From: Amoebophrya sp. A120
Taxonomy: Eukaryota > Sar > Dinophyceae > Syndiniales > Amoebophryaceae
Assembly (NCBI GenBank): GCA_905178155.1
Contig: CAJINV010000006.1
Location: 1,489,876 to 1,553,875 of the forward strand
Reading direction: 5' to 3'
DNA: 64,000 nt
In this document: positions 46,474 through 58,627 of the stretch, in pieces
How the letters are laid out: each line of letters opens with the position of its first letter
How positions within the stretch are numbered: the first letter of the stretch is position 1
Translations under genes and position numbers: made by a program
The notes under the pieces: generated by a model
The model's input: the letters and a program-made list of their open reading frames with translations, nothing else
Database searches by the model: none
Told to the model about the DNA's origin: nothing

Positions 46474-47779
46474 AGAAGATAGAAGTTTTGATTGACTACA
46501 GTTGCGTCGCGGATAAGACGAAGGCTAATGCTGCCAAGGCTGAAGCGTAACATTATCATCTGCTGTAGAACTTTTCCATGCTTGTGTGTCTCACTCGCAA
46601 GCGTAACAGATATTACACCCATTCCATCTTTATTCAAGCCTTGTAGTTTTGCAGCATTCCAAGTGCGTGCGCGCTTGTGCAAGCGCCTCATGCGATAATG
46701 AATTTTTCGGTTTCAACGGTTTTCAAAAGTACCAAGAGCAATAATCCTATAGAAGATATTTTTGGTTCATCGTATTTGTGCAACCTGCAAATAAAAAACT
46801 CGTTTCATCTAGCAGTTCTATCCACCTCCAACATGATCGACTTTGTTCTACTCCCCATTATACGAGCAGTTCGGGCTGTTCTAGGATGCCCACGTCTACT
46901 CTTGATATGTTCTCCGGTGACATGACCCCCAAATTTTTCCCTGAACAGCCAGATTTTCTCCCTTTGATTTGCAAAACAGCCCAGAAGGCAGCGAGTACCA
47001 AAGTGTCGCTGCTTGTCGTCCTAGCTGCTTCGTAACTGAGCGAGGTTTTGTTCCTTGTTTTGTCCGTCTTCTGAAGAACGTGTCGTCTATTTCGTTGGTG
47101 ATTTTTCAATACCAACAGAGATTAAATCGGTCCAGAAAGTACGTAGCTTTTTCATGGGAACAAGGGCGCGAGGACCTTTCTCTCTCTCCTTGCTGCGCCG
47201 CCGTCGTTGCATTTATCCTTTACCAGGAAGAAGTGCCGTGTCGGTATTTCAATTCGTTCGTACACGCAACATTGTGCATGTCGTTCTGCCCCCCTTGATT
47301 TGCCAATGTCGGTTGTTTGCAGTCTTTGTCGTTGGTTCTCGTCTGCTACTTGGCATTGTCCTCGTCGTTGCTTTCGTACAAAGTATCGTGCAAGAAAAGT
47401 TTTCGTCATTCTTGTTCTTCTCGTTCAAACGTTCGACGGAAAATTTTCGTTTTGTGTGAAATACATTTCGCTATTTCCCTTGTTTTCCATGCAATTCCAG
47501 TGACCTTTATTCCCCTGACATAGTTCGAAGTATTACCCAAAGCTTTGAACTCAAGGTCACGCCATTACTTGGAATTATTTTCGTACACACTTAGAAAGAG
47601 GTGAACAAACTGTAGTACATCATGAACAAGACGCCAAAAAATCTGTTTCTAGAAGGGGACCCCCACGTTAACCACCGCACGAATAACGATAAACCCGATG
47701 AGAAATAAGGCACTTAATATACTCTACGATTTTTAGAAAGTCAGAAGAAGATTTTCCCAATAAACCCCCGCGGAGAAAC
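46474..47779. other. Spacer between the first VWA gene and the repeat-containing membrane protein
   Basis: About 1.3 kb without a supported gene, introner or obvious repeat. Several overlapping short open frames near 47000-47500 look random. Confidence 0.5.
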
Positions 47780-50700
47780 ATGAGCAGGCGACATCTTTCG
47801 CTTTCTTCAATCGCACTGTTTGTGCTTTATTACCCGGCGCACGTTATTCAGTCCGCCGGCGCCTTCGAGTTTCTCCGCGTGTTAAACACAGAAAAGAACC
47901 AAGCGAAAGGTGGATCACTATCTGGTACAGCGAGGAAGGAGAAGCTTCTGGCGTCGAAGGTAATAGTACAGTCGCAAAAACAGCAAGCAGGGAAACAAGG
48001 AACCAATCCAGGAGCGACAGAGGTCGCTGTGGATTCCTTAAAGGAAGGAGAACAAGTTTTGTCCAGCAGCACAAATGCAGCTGCGGATAACCAGGGAGTT
48101 GTATTGCAAGAACCCAACAACGACGAGGATGTTGAATCCGCCCTCCTGCAGGCGGGAGAACTATCTCAAGAACCTTACGGAATTAGTACAACAACTTCTA
48201 GCAGGATTTCTCTTGCCAGAGGTGCAGCAACGAGACAAGCCGGAGCGGTTTTGCAGCCACAGCCCGCGCTGCTTACGAGTAACAAGAATCGCATCAGTCT
48301 CTCGAAAAATTACACGATGTACGTGGAGGAAGACGAAAAGCTGCTTGATAATGCAGAACTGACGAGTCGAGCCAGCGAAGCATTCGTCGACGAGTTGAGA
48401 ACGTCGGTCATTCAGGAACAAGACAAACAACGGCTTTACAATTCGGAGGTAGAACAACGAGGGAGCAAACGACGATATCATGACTCGTCTGCGAGGACAT
48501 CTGGATCTACTCGACGGGAGTTCAAATCAACCAACGATTTACTGTACCACGATCCAGCCATGGCGATTTATGACGCAATTCTGCCACCAGCTTCAAGCTC
48601 AACCGGAAATGGGGCCCCTACTTCGTCCGAAGACGAACGCCGCGATCATTCCAGGGAAATCGGAGAGGAGGATATCATCGACACAACGACCGAAGTTGGA
48701 GAGGACGAAGAGGACCTAGAAGCCCCAGCAGCTACCCCGACTTCCGCTTTTCTCTTTCTGCAAGAACTTTCGCAAATGAGTACAACGACTACACGTGTAA
48801 AACACCAAAAGCTGTCCACGTCCACCCAAACTAAAGGCCAAGGCACCGCCGATACCTTGTGTTTCGTCTCCCTGATCCTCTGTTTGATCGGCGGCGCCGG
48901 GCTGGTGATTCTCACTTTCGTTTGCTGTCTCTCCGCCCCCGACCCCAGTCAGGAACTTTTGGAAAAACGGCTCGCGGAGGTGAATACGAATTTAGACAAC
49001 GCGGTCAACGCGGAGAGAAAAAGAAAGCAAGACATTCTAAACGCGGCGACAGTTGACGTAACCGAAGAGGGACAACTAGACCGGCTGGAAATGGAGCAGA
49101 AGATGGAGGAAATTAAGATGAAATTGATGGAAAAGGAAAAACTCGCAGTCCTAGCGGGGCATAAAGACGATTTCTCTATCCAGGACGACGAGGAATTCTT
49201 AACGTTACCACCCGAGGAGCTATCAAGTGCAAATATGTCTGGGTGGTCTGGAAGAATGCGCGACTTGCCATGCAGCTTTTCCATGACCCATGAGGTCTGG
49301 AATGTAGGACCTAGCATGACAGATTCTGCGTGATGATCTCTATCACGCCTCCCGTGCATGAGAAACTCCGTCTCGACTTGGGCTAAACTGGACGACTTTT
49401 GGTAATCATGCAACACAGATTTTTGCATGATTCAGATTTAGCATGACAAGTTGCATTCTTCCAGACCCAGACATATTTGCAACGCATAGGAGCAGGAGAA
49501 ACTCAATACCGCGATCAAATTTGCGAAACTGGGGATCAAGGAAGATGTCGACGGGATCTACTCCAATACTTCGGGTAAGAGCTCTCTTGCGGGGGCTTCC
49601 GCCTCGGAACCCGACGATGATAAGTCACACATCACCGGCACGACAACCGAGGAAGATATGACACCAGTAGGTAGTGAGAAGTCGGGAACAACATCAAAGG
49701 AGAGTTCTTTCAACTCCGAAATCTCCGAAGCGGATTACGAACAGTTCGAAATTAATATGCCTTGCAAATATCCCTGGATGTCTGGAAAAATGCAAGCTTG
49801 TGATGCGCATTTCACAACACAAAAAAACCTCTCATGCATAGACAGCAAAAGTTGCCCACTTTCTGTCACCAAAATGGGGCATTAGTCATGGGGATTCGGC
49901 ATTGCGGAAGCTTTTCGAAATCTGTGATGCTAGAGCTTCCATTCTAGACCTTCTGTGTCATGCAAAAGCAGCATGACTCTTCCAGACGGAGACATATTTG
50001 CATTTGATAATCAAGAAGGTGCAGCAGCTGAAAAAAGCGAGTACCAGATCTGGCCTCGGTCTCGGTCTCATTTCCGATACCGATGGTAACATAACCCCCG
50101 CGGAGTTGAGCTCGTTATCCGACGGCGACAAAACCCCGCACGGATCGATCAATATGCAAAGAAAAAAGTGTTACAGTTACGCATTGTGTTGCAAGAGGAG
50201 CAAGACAGACGATTTCTGTCATGCGCAAAATGCTTGCGAGACTCGTTTCGTGTGTGTTTTGCGACGTTAGGATCTCTGCATTACAAGTTTATTTCTCCGT
50301 CATGCGAGGCAAGTTTGTGATGCTGAATTCGCTACAAATGTGTAACTGTAACTCTTTTTTCCTTGGATAATCAAGAAGCACCACCTACTCTCCGCTGCCG
50401 CGAAAAGGAAGATCCGGGCTATGGGAAGATTAGAAGTCGGGTATCAAAAGGAAACATGACCCCTCCCCATATCGAAAACGAAATTTGTGATGCTGATTTG
50501 AGTACACAAATCGACTTGCATTGCTAGAAGGCCAAGCGACGCAGTTTTGGCCTGAATTGCAGGCATATATTGTCATGCTGTTTCCCACTTGTCTAGTTGC
50601 CTCCTGTCATGCTGAAGATGTAAGGCGTTCTCACGCACCCCAGCACTACAGTGTCTACATCTTTTGCCCTCTAGCATGACCAAGCTGATTTGTGGCCCCA

Positions 50701-53700
50701 AATCTGCATCACAGATTTCCGTTTTGACATGGGGAGGGGGGATTTTTCCTTTCGATATCGGGAAATCACGCGCGAAGGAGAGAAGGCAATTGCAGTTGCA
50801 GGCCCGTGGGATGGCCGTTTTCTCCAGTGACGACGATGACCATGAGACGCACTTGCACCACCACGATCATGACCACGACGAAGACGCGGTGAACATCATG
50901 CACATGTCGGTGACGGCGGGAAGCCGGAAAGTTTCCGAAGCGTTGGCCCAGGCGAATTTGAGTATGAGTTCAAACAAAAGCAAAGAGTCCTCCAACGACG
51001 CAACTGCGGGAATTGTAACTGCGAGCGGTGGCACAGGCACTAGAGCCACAGCAAAATCGATGGCAAAGTCTTCGTTCCGAAGCAATGCGTCGAAGAAAAG
51101 TAGTGCCGCGGGAACATCAAATAAGGACGAAATGCACAAAACCAAGAGCAGCGCGTCTTTAGGTAATAGTAGCAACAAGAGCGCCGCGCGAGACGAAATT
51201 CCGCCTGGTGCTGGTTTTGTTGCCTCCGACCAAGAAGTAGAAAGCGACCTGTCCGACCGAGAGGCGAAGGAAGATTTAGCCGATTGGATGGCGAAGGATT
51301 TCCGGGTGGGAAAAGCCTACGCGAAGAGACTCGCGGAGCAAATCTACACAAAAAAAGCGATCAACAACTCGTTTCAACAAAATTCCTCGAAGGCGCATCA
51401 GCCGGTGCCCGGAGTGGTTGGTGGAGACGTCGGTGTCGAGGGTACTACGAGTCTGGGTGTTGCGGTTTCCCAGTCCTTCGTGGTTCCACCTGCGCTGCCT
51501 AGCTCCACGTCGCCCACAAGGCAGTCCGCTGCGCAGAACATTGGAATGTCAGTGAACGCACTAGCAAATCACCGCGCAACACAACAGCAAGAGCATGAAA
51601 ATGCCGAGCACATTGTGATGCCGAAATTGAAAAAAGACACCGAGCACATGAAGGAGCACGGGCTAGATCCGAAGAACTTAACCGTTGGGGAACTCAGGGA
51701 GAAAGTCGCCGAGAAACGAATGAAGGAATTGAATGTACAAACGCGGGAAGACGAGAAAAACAAGCCGGGGTTCTTCAAATCCTTTTTCGGGAAGACTCTG
51801 GATGTGTTTTCCTCAAAGAGGAAAAACAAGCTCGATCCAGAGGGAACAACAGCAAATAAACTCGCCGGGATGAAAAAAGAGAGGAAAAAGAAGAAAAAAC
51901 AGTTTGGAGTCGAACCAGGGAACGCCGATTACACCATCATTTCCATTCCCGAGCAACGGTACGCGGAATCGATTTTGACCGTGACTGGAAAAATCCCGAA
52001 GCTGTACGCGAAGAGGCTGGCGAAACAAGTCGCAGATCCGAACAATGGGAATGAGCAGCTGATCAGTAAGCCGAATTACGTCGTGAAAAACAACAAGAAG
52101 GAGATGAAAACTACTAGTAGTAGTGCCGTGGGTAAAAATAATAAAGATTATCGTCCTTCGCAAATCACGACAACGACAGTCATCAGTAAGAAAACGGGAA
52201 AGGAGCTTACCAAACTGGTTGACCTCAAAGCGAACAAGAAGGCGTACAACTCGATGAAGAAAATTGGGTTTGATTTGGAGAAGGATGGGGACTCTTTAAC
52301 CATCGGGGTTCTGCGCAACTGGATTAACGCGGCCGAAGCGGAGCAAGACGTAAACCACAGTATCGACAATCAGCACGGCACCAGTCCGCTTTCGAGGAAT
52401 AATCACTCGTTTTTGGGGCATTTGTTACGCTCTTCCGCTGCGGCGAAAACCGACGGTTTGGCAAACGTGGAAATCCATATTCACGCGAATTTGTCGAACG
52501 CGTCGACCCTGAAACCGGGCGCGAGTGTGTTGGACAGTTTTAAAAATATGAACACGACGATGAAGCAACAAAGTCCATCTTCTTCGAAGAACATGTTGAA
52601 AGGAGCTGCTTTGCCTTTGAAGGGTCAGAAAACGGCGGAAAATCTGGGCGCAGGAGCACTAGTTTCTGCTCCCGCGGCTCAGGGAGATGCTCTTAACGTA
52701 ACTTCTTACCCGGGAACAATCATCGACCAATCCCCGTTAGCCGACGCCGTGGCCTCCTCTCTGTTCCGCCGCGCGGGGGCAAAATCTGCTGGCGACAAAG
52801 ACCCAAATTCAAACAATTACCGCCCCGCCGGGGCAAGTGAGTTGGAGAAAACCTATGGAGTCTACCAGATGGAAGTCGCTTTAACAACCGCGGGGTTTAC
52901 GAAAGCATCGGCGAAGAAACTGACGGTATGAAATGCAATTATGTCTGGGTCTGGAGAAGTGGAATCTGTATTGCGTGTCTTGCACTCCTGTAAAATCTGT
53001 ATTGCATGACCACCAAAGGCGCGAACTCTTTGTCATGCGAGAACGCAGTTTCTCATGCGCAATACACATGGACATGAGGAAGCGTCCTGAAAATTTGTCA
53101 TGCTTGGCAGCATCCAGGAGTATGCTCAGTCATCGCCACTTAGCATCGTAAGTTTCCAGACCCAGACATATTTGCAATGCATAGACGGAGAAGTTGATCG
53201 ACTCAAGTATTCCCCCAGATACAAATCTGCTCGCAACAGCGGACACGGAAAGCAATAAGATCGAGCGGGTTTCCACGGCGAAGAAGTCGGAGTTTGAGCA
53301 GCTGTTATCGTCCGCGTTTGGGATGATCACCGGGACAGCTTCAGCTGCGGAAGATGAACCAGATAAAGAAAAGCCAGTCGTTGACGAAACGGTCCAACAA
53401 GAAATTCGGAAATCCTCGTTAGCTAGATTGCAGTTCCAAAAATCCGCGATCACGATACAGGACGTGCGGGACAAGCTTTTCACGGAAATAAAACTGAAAA
53501 ACCAGGAAGACACGCTGCTAGCGAACATCCCCGTGGATTACGAAACGGCAGAGATTTCCTTAGTCTCCGCTGGGTTCGAGCGGTCAATCGCACGGAGGTT
53601 AGCGGTGCAGGTGGCGGACCCAACGGTTTACGCGGAGGAATTGTTGTTCACACACGAGAAAAAGGAAGTACAAGTAGTAGGAGAGCAGCAAAACGTACCA

Positions 53701-56700
53701 GTTGTTCCAGATGTTGAAGGTGTAGTAGTATCACCACCGCCACCGCCAAAACTCGAACAACCATCTTCCTCGTCCCCCGCAGCCGATCTCCTTGCCGCGC
53801 ACATTACCGATGGGAAGAGGATTCTCCAGAAGATGGGGCTCGGCTTGGAAAACGAAACCGTCGGCAGGTTGCGGAAGTACTTGAACCAGTTGATAGAAGA
53901 GAAGAAAGTGGAGAAAGCGGCGGAAGACGTTTTGCGAATGCAGCAAGAGAAAAACGCCGTGGCCATGGGAATTCTGCCGGCGACAGCGGTGTCACAGCAA
54001 CAGCTGCAGCACCCACCGCCTGAAGTGACTGGGACTACTACACCCGCAGGAACGGCTGAGACGCAACCGCTCATCGGAGTGGGAACATCAACTACTGCCG
54101 CCACGACCCCGGGAACAGCAGCAGCTGCCACGGCATCAGCAACTACTTTTGGTAGCCCGCACCAGCCCATCACTGGTAAGGAAGCGTACCGGGCGCTTGT
54201 AGCAACCGGATTCAGCAAAAAAGGCGCTACCATGCTCGCGAAAACCTTGTTACGGAAAGCCGGGCTGGATTTACAACCCGATGAGTTCGAACTCGCTTTG
54301 CGGGATGGGCTGAAGCAGAAGGCGAAGGAAATGAAAGAACTACGGAAGTTGAACACGAAACAGATGGGGCTTGGGTTCTCGTCTGGGGGAAGTAGTAGTA
54401 CGACAAATATGAGCTTGGGGGCGACGAATAGTTCTTCCTTCAAGAATGCAATGCTGGGACGAACATCAGACGGGGGCCCTGACACTGCAGGAGCTACTCT
54501 CGCTGGTACAGGAGCGCCTGCTACCGAAGGAGCAGATGTCCCCACGACCACCGAAACAGCAGCAGCAACCCCACAACAAGCCGCCGGCGAGGGATCAGCA
54601 CAACAGCGATTTTCGGAAGCGTCCATTCATAGCATTTCTAGCACGGAATCGGTGGAACGGCAAACAAGGCAGACGCAGAGCAAGTTTGGGGTCCATATCA
54701 AATGTAAAACTGTCTGGGTCTGGAAACTTGTGATGCTGGGTGGCGTCTCATGATGAGGCCACAAGTGCAGGCTCAGCATGACAAGTTTGTGACGAGCTTC
54801 TAGGTGTTGCCTATTCTGCATGGCAAACTGCGTTTCTGCATCACACAAAAATGGGGCTCTTGGGTAACGTGCATGACAGATTTAAGAGTCATGCCAGACA
54901 AGCATGACAAACATGCATTCTTCCAGACCCAGACACTTTTGCCTTTGATAGTCCAAAGGAAGACGCCGGATAGTGCATCTTTGTCCCGCAAGAAGCTGCA
55001 GCTATCCGGAATCTCGGAGCAGGGAAGTACTGCACCAGCGCATGCTATGGATGTGTCAGGATCGAAATCGACGAAATCGAAATGATTTGTGATGCATATA
55101 TAAAATGCAGGGCACGGAAGGCCTGTATTGGGGAGCAGGCAAATGAGACCGATTGCAAGCCTGTTTAGGGGTATGCAATGTGCTGCCAGAGTAGCACGAC
55201 AGGAGGAGTCTTCTTTGCCCAAACAGCATGACAGACTGGATTTGGGTGCTCCCGAAATTCGTCATGCGCCACCCCGCAGCAGCACAGTCTGTTTATGTCA
55301 TGCGCCACTTGGAAACTGAGGCTCCAACTGACATCGATTTTGTGCATCGCAAATTTTTCGATTTTGCCGATTTCGATTCTGACACTTCCATACATGCTCC
55401 TTTTGCGCCCGAGGGTGAAGCTTTAGAGCAGGAGGGTAACGGAGGTCCACTTTTGCTAGAACAGTCGGGCGAGCAAATTATAACTGCAGATGCGGAAGGC
55501 GAGCAGGTGGTGAATAACGCACTATCTCAACAAGATCCTTCTCTCGTTTCCTTCGGAGACCCAAATGAAGCTGGGGCTGGTGCAAGAACTGCAAACACGA
55601 ATCAAATGAACGCCTCCAAAATCATCATTTCTGCGACCACTGGCACCGCCGTGCAGCAAACCAACCCGGACGAGGAAGTTTACACCGAGGAGGACTTTCA
55701 GCGGGACCTCGCGCTGTTAAAAGCGTTTCAGGGGTACGGAAACGCGCAAACATCAGAGGCAATCAGCTTGGACGCGATTGTTCGGAGGAAGCAAACGGAG
55801 CAGAAGGTGGAGATTAACTTGTACAAGTTGCGAAAGCAGAAATTGTTTCAAATTGATTCCACGAGTTCTGGGATGAAGAAGAACAAAAAGTCCTCCTACA
55901 CGTTCGCGCAAGCCCGGGCGGAGAAGAAATTGATCGAGACCTTAGGGCTTACCCCGGAATTCGCGGCCTGGGTGGTCAAGGAAGTGGCACTTTATACAAA
56001 CTTGGAGAAAGAAACGACCACGACGGCGAAGGAAAATGTTGCAGACGCAGCAAGTACTACAACTCCTGCTGTAGGTGGCGCTGCACCTGATGCTGATTCT
56101 GGCTCGTCCCCTCCAGGTACAGCAGCAGCCGCAGAAGTTCTTTCAACAAGGCAAGGGTCAAAAGAACAACAACCTAAAGGTGGTTCTTCACACGGAAAAA
56201 GCGCACGTCACCACGCCGCCTTTATGGTGTCCCACGAACAGACAGGGTCAGGCAATGTTGCAGCCACAACAAGTACAACTTCTGCAATAGGAGCGGCTGC
56301 AACTGGAGGTGCTGCTGATGGCACTAGCAATACAAATCCTAGTACCGCTACTTCAGACGACGATGACGATGACATCGGCTATTCCGATAGCGAGGAAGAC
56401 GATAAACAGGAAAACAAATTCGTCGAGTTCGACATCCACATTCTCAATGAACACGCTTCCTGCACGCACAAGGACCACGAGAAACTGGAGGATATTTACG
56501 ACCATTGTGTTCCCCTCGGACACGAAATTCACACGTGGGACGAATTTCAAAGTCTCTTAGAAACGGCGATCGCGAAGGAAGAAGCGATATGAACTGCAAA
56601 AATGTCTGCGTCTGGAAAGTTGTAATGCTTGGCTGGGAACAGTGAATTCTCTGTAATGCACAGCCTTGCATGAGAAAGGTCTGCGCTGCTTTGTGTTGCG

Positions 56701-57089
56701 CTTTCTGCATGACAAGCTGCGTTTTTGCATGACAGGCAAGATGAGGCCCCTTTCCTGCTTATGCATCACAGATTTAAGAGTAATGCCAGACAAGCATGAC
56801 AAACGTGCCTTCTTCCAGACCCAGACATATTTGCATTCTATAAGCGAGAAAGGCCGTGGAAGCGGAAGCGGTCGCGACTTTTACGAGCTCGATGTATGGA
56901 AGATCGTTTGAAACCATTGCGAAAAACCAGGAGAGGCAAAAGATTCGGAAAGAACGGGAAACGAGGAAAAATAAACCGGACTGCTGCTACAGTTGCTTGT
57001 TTTGTCTGTGTTGCTTTCGGAGGAACAGGAAAGAGGAAACTATTGGTCCTAAAACGCTGGGAAGGAGGTCGAAGAAGAAGGTCGAGTAG
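47780..57089 (+). CDS. Large secretory-route membrane protein with internal helical repeats
   Basis: Exons 47780-49220, 49494-49755, 50015-50152, 50375-50441, 50763-52926, 53189-54695, 54956-55045, 55398-56587 and 56848-57089 give 2,366 aa. It begins with a convincing signal peptide (SSIALFVLYYPAHVIQSAGA). One membrane helix lies near residues 361-388 (FVSLILCLIGGAGLVILTFV), followed by a charged coiled coil. The presumed cytosolic part holds two repeated motifs. The first, of the type GFxKxxAKRLAxQVADP, occurs about six times (51271, 51957, 52859, 53537, 54178 and 55924). The second, of the type GLDxxxLTVGxLRxxL, occurs about four times (51654, 52256, 53827 and 54257). There is also a His/Asp cluster near 50857-50882 and a C-terminal Cys patch (CCYSCLFCLCC) that could be palmitoylated. 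No known family recognised. Confidence 0.8.
49221..49488 (+). mobile_element. Introner, family B, reverse
   Basis: Starts TATCAAGTGCAAATATG and ends TTTGCAACGCATA, flanked by GGAGC. Removal joins LPPEE to QEKLNT. Confidence 0.92.
49756..50009 (+). mobile_element. Introner, family B, forward
   Basis: Starts TATGCCTTGCAAATATC and ends TTTGCATTTGATA. Flanks ATTAA and ATCAA differ by one base. Removal joins QFEI to KKVQQL. Confidence 0.88.
50153..50369 (+). mobile_element. Introner, family D
   Basis: Starts TATGCAAAGAAAAAAGTG and ends CTCTTTTTTCCTTGGATA, flanked by ATCAA. GTTACAGTTAC pairs with GTAACTGTAAC. Removal joins HGSI to KKHHLL. Confidence 0.9.
50442..50757 (+). mobile_element. Introner, family E
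   Basis: Starts TATCAAAAGGAAACATGACC and ends GGGGATTTTTCCTTTCGATA, flanked by TCGGG. Removal joins LEVG to KSRAKE. Interior closely resembles 32753-33079, including CAGCACTACAGTGTCTACAT. Confidence 0.92.
52927..53183 (+). mobile_element. Introner, family B, forward
   Basis: Starts TATGAAATGCAATTATG and ends TTTGCAATGCATA, flanked by GACGG. Removal joins AKKLT to EKLIDSS within one of the internal protein repeats. Confidence 0.92.
54696..54950 (+). mobile_element. Introner, family B (subtype 2), reverse
   Basis: Starts TATCAAATGTAAAACTG and ends TTTTGCCTTTGATA, flanked by GTCCA. Removal joins KFGV to QRKTPD. Interior is the reverse complement of 44921-45172. Confidence 0.92.
55046..55392 (+). 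mobile_element. Introner, family H
   Basis: Starts TATGGATGTGTCAGGATCG and ends CGATTCTGACACTTCCATA, flanked by CATGC. The terminal pairing extends about 45 bp, the longest seen. Removal joins APAH to APFAPE. Second copy at 60196. Confidence 0.93.
56588..56842 (+). mobile_element. Introner, family B (subtype 2), reverse
   Basis: Starts TATGAACTGCAAAAATG and ends TTTGCATTCTATA, flanked by AGCGA. Removal joins KEEA to RKAVEA. Interior is roughly the reverse complement of 8628-8880. Confidence 0.9.
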
Positions 57090-58627
57090 AAAAACGAGTC
57101 GACAAGCAATAATTATTCGTCTTCTCCGGTGAAGACAAAATCTCGTGGTTGTCAGAAGATTTGGGAACAACCATCGTGATCTACTATTTTCGTTCATGAC
57201 ACTTCATTTTATCATTTTTTGTATTCATGGTAACCAAGCAGGTAACACACTCTAAACTTTGATTTTGATAATTTTACGCTTGTTCATCAGGTGCAATTAT
57301 TTATTCTTTGAAACAAGAGCTATCAGCTCAGCCAATTCGACATATGAGTATTCAATAAATCAACTATGTTCATCGCGTTTAACTTTTTACAAGCATAGCA
57401 ACCATTTTGATTTAAATTCCATTACATGTCTTTGTTTTCAATTTTTAATTTTAACATTCAGTCGCATGACAGTCACAGTACCAGTAACTTTTGTTCTTAT
57501 TTTAACATTCAGCATAAACTCGTATCTATTTGAATCTTTCAACCACGCAACACTCTCCCGGTGTATAGCAGCTCTTTAGCAAGGCCCCAAACAAAATTTA
57601 AATTTAGCGATCAACATTTTATCCCCCAACGACAGGCAGCTGTGTTTATCACGTCAGCAAGCTCAGGCAAAGGCACCCTTTAAGAACTTGCGAAGCTAGA
57701 AAGTTAGTGCAAAAATCATTTTGGAGAGGCGGCATAATTCATCCGATGACGTGCTTGATGTCGTGGTACAGCAAGACATGCATGCAGCTAACTGTCACAC
57801 GTAGAAAATCCCCTTCTTTCAGGAAATCAGTACCTTTCACATCGTCCTTAGCCCCCCTAAGGATGAAATGCAGAAAATGAAAATCATTATAGGCACAACT
57901 TCGCCGCACCGCCAGTGCCCCCGTTTTCAGACAGAAGTAAAACGGTGGAGGTTTAGAAACCTCTTTCGTGCATCATCAACGAACAGGGTTGAGTAGGGTT
58001 CTGTGTACTTCTTGTGAGGAACGCGCAGCTGACGCAGAAACAAGAACTTCTTGTTGTGGGAAGTGGTCCTACCTCCACGCCTTAACTTGTATGGCTTCAT
58101 CTCATTCCATTCGTCGACATGATCGTCTTTTCGTCCTCTCGTACTTCCGCGTTTGAAGTAAAAGCACTCCTTCGTGCATCATAGTGGTTCACCCAAAAAC
58201 AAAATCGTCCAACAACGAAACTAGTACGCTCGTCCGTCGCGTGGTCAGCACCTTTTTCGTCCGGACAACCGTCGTACGCAGATCGTCAACACGACACTGC
58301 TCACGACACCAGAAATTACTCAAAGTAGTACGCGGATCGTCACACTAAAATGAAATTGATGGTGCCACCATGATGCCTTTGGTCACCAATGTCAGGACCA
58401 TTTCGAACATGATATGAACAACCTGGTATAGTTAAATGCAATACCCGCACGTTGCCCTTTTGGAATCGGTGGAGAACAGAATTCGTTATTTCTAGATTGT
58501 AATTTCATCGTCCCCGCGCCGGCCGGCCGCCACCTGGGAAAAGATAAAGATGCGGTTGAGAAATCCAAGAACTTTCTGGTTCTTACCGGCAATCATCTCG
58601 TTAACTTCACCAGGCTGTACCTGTACG
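57090..58627. other. Spacer with an AT-rich patch
   Basis: 57170-57560 is distinctly AT-rich, with ATTTTAACATTCAG occurring near 57448 and 57498. A small hairpin, TCCTTAG/CTAAGGA, lies at 57845-57863. No gene or introner supported. Confidence 0.5.

Noticed and set aside
53628-54626. 332-codon minus-strand open frame
   Set aside because: It is antisense to the repeat-containing membrane protein, whose + strand exon has matching internal repeats and correct splicing.
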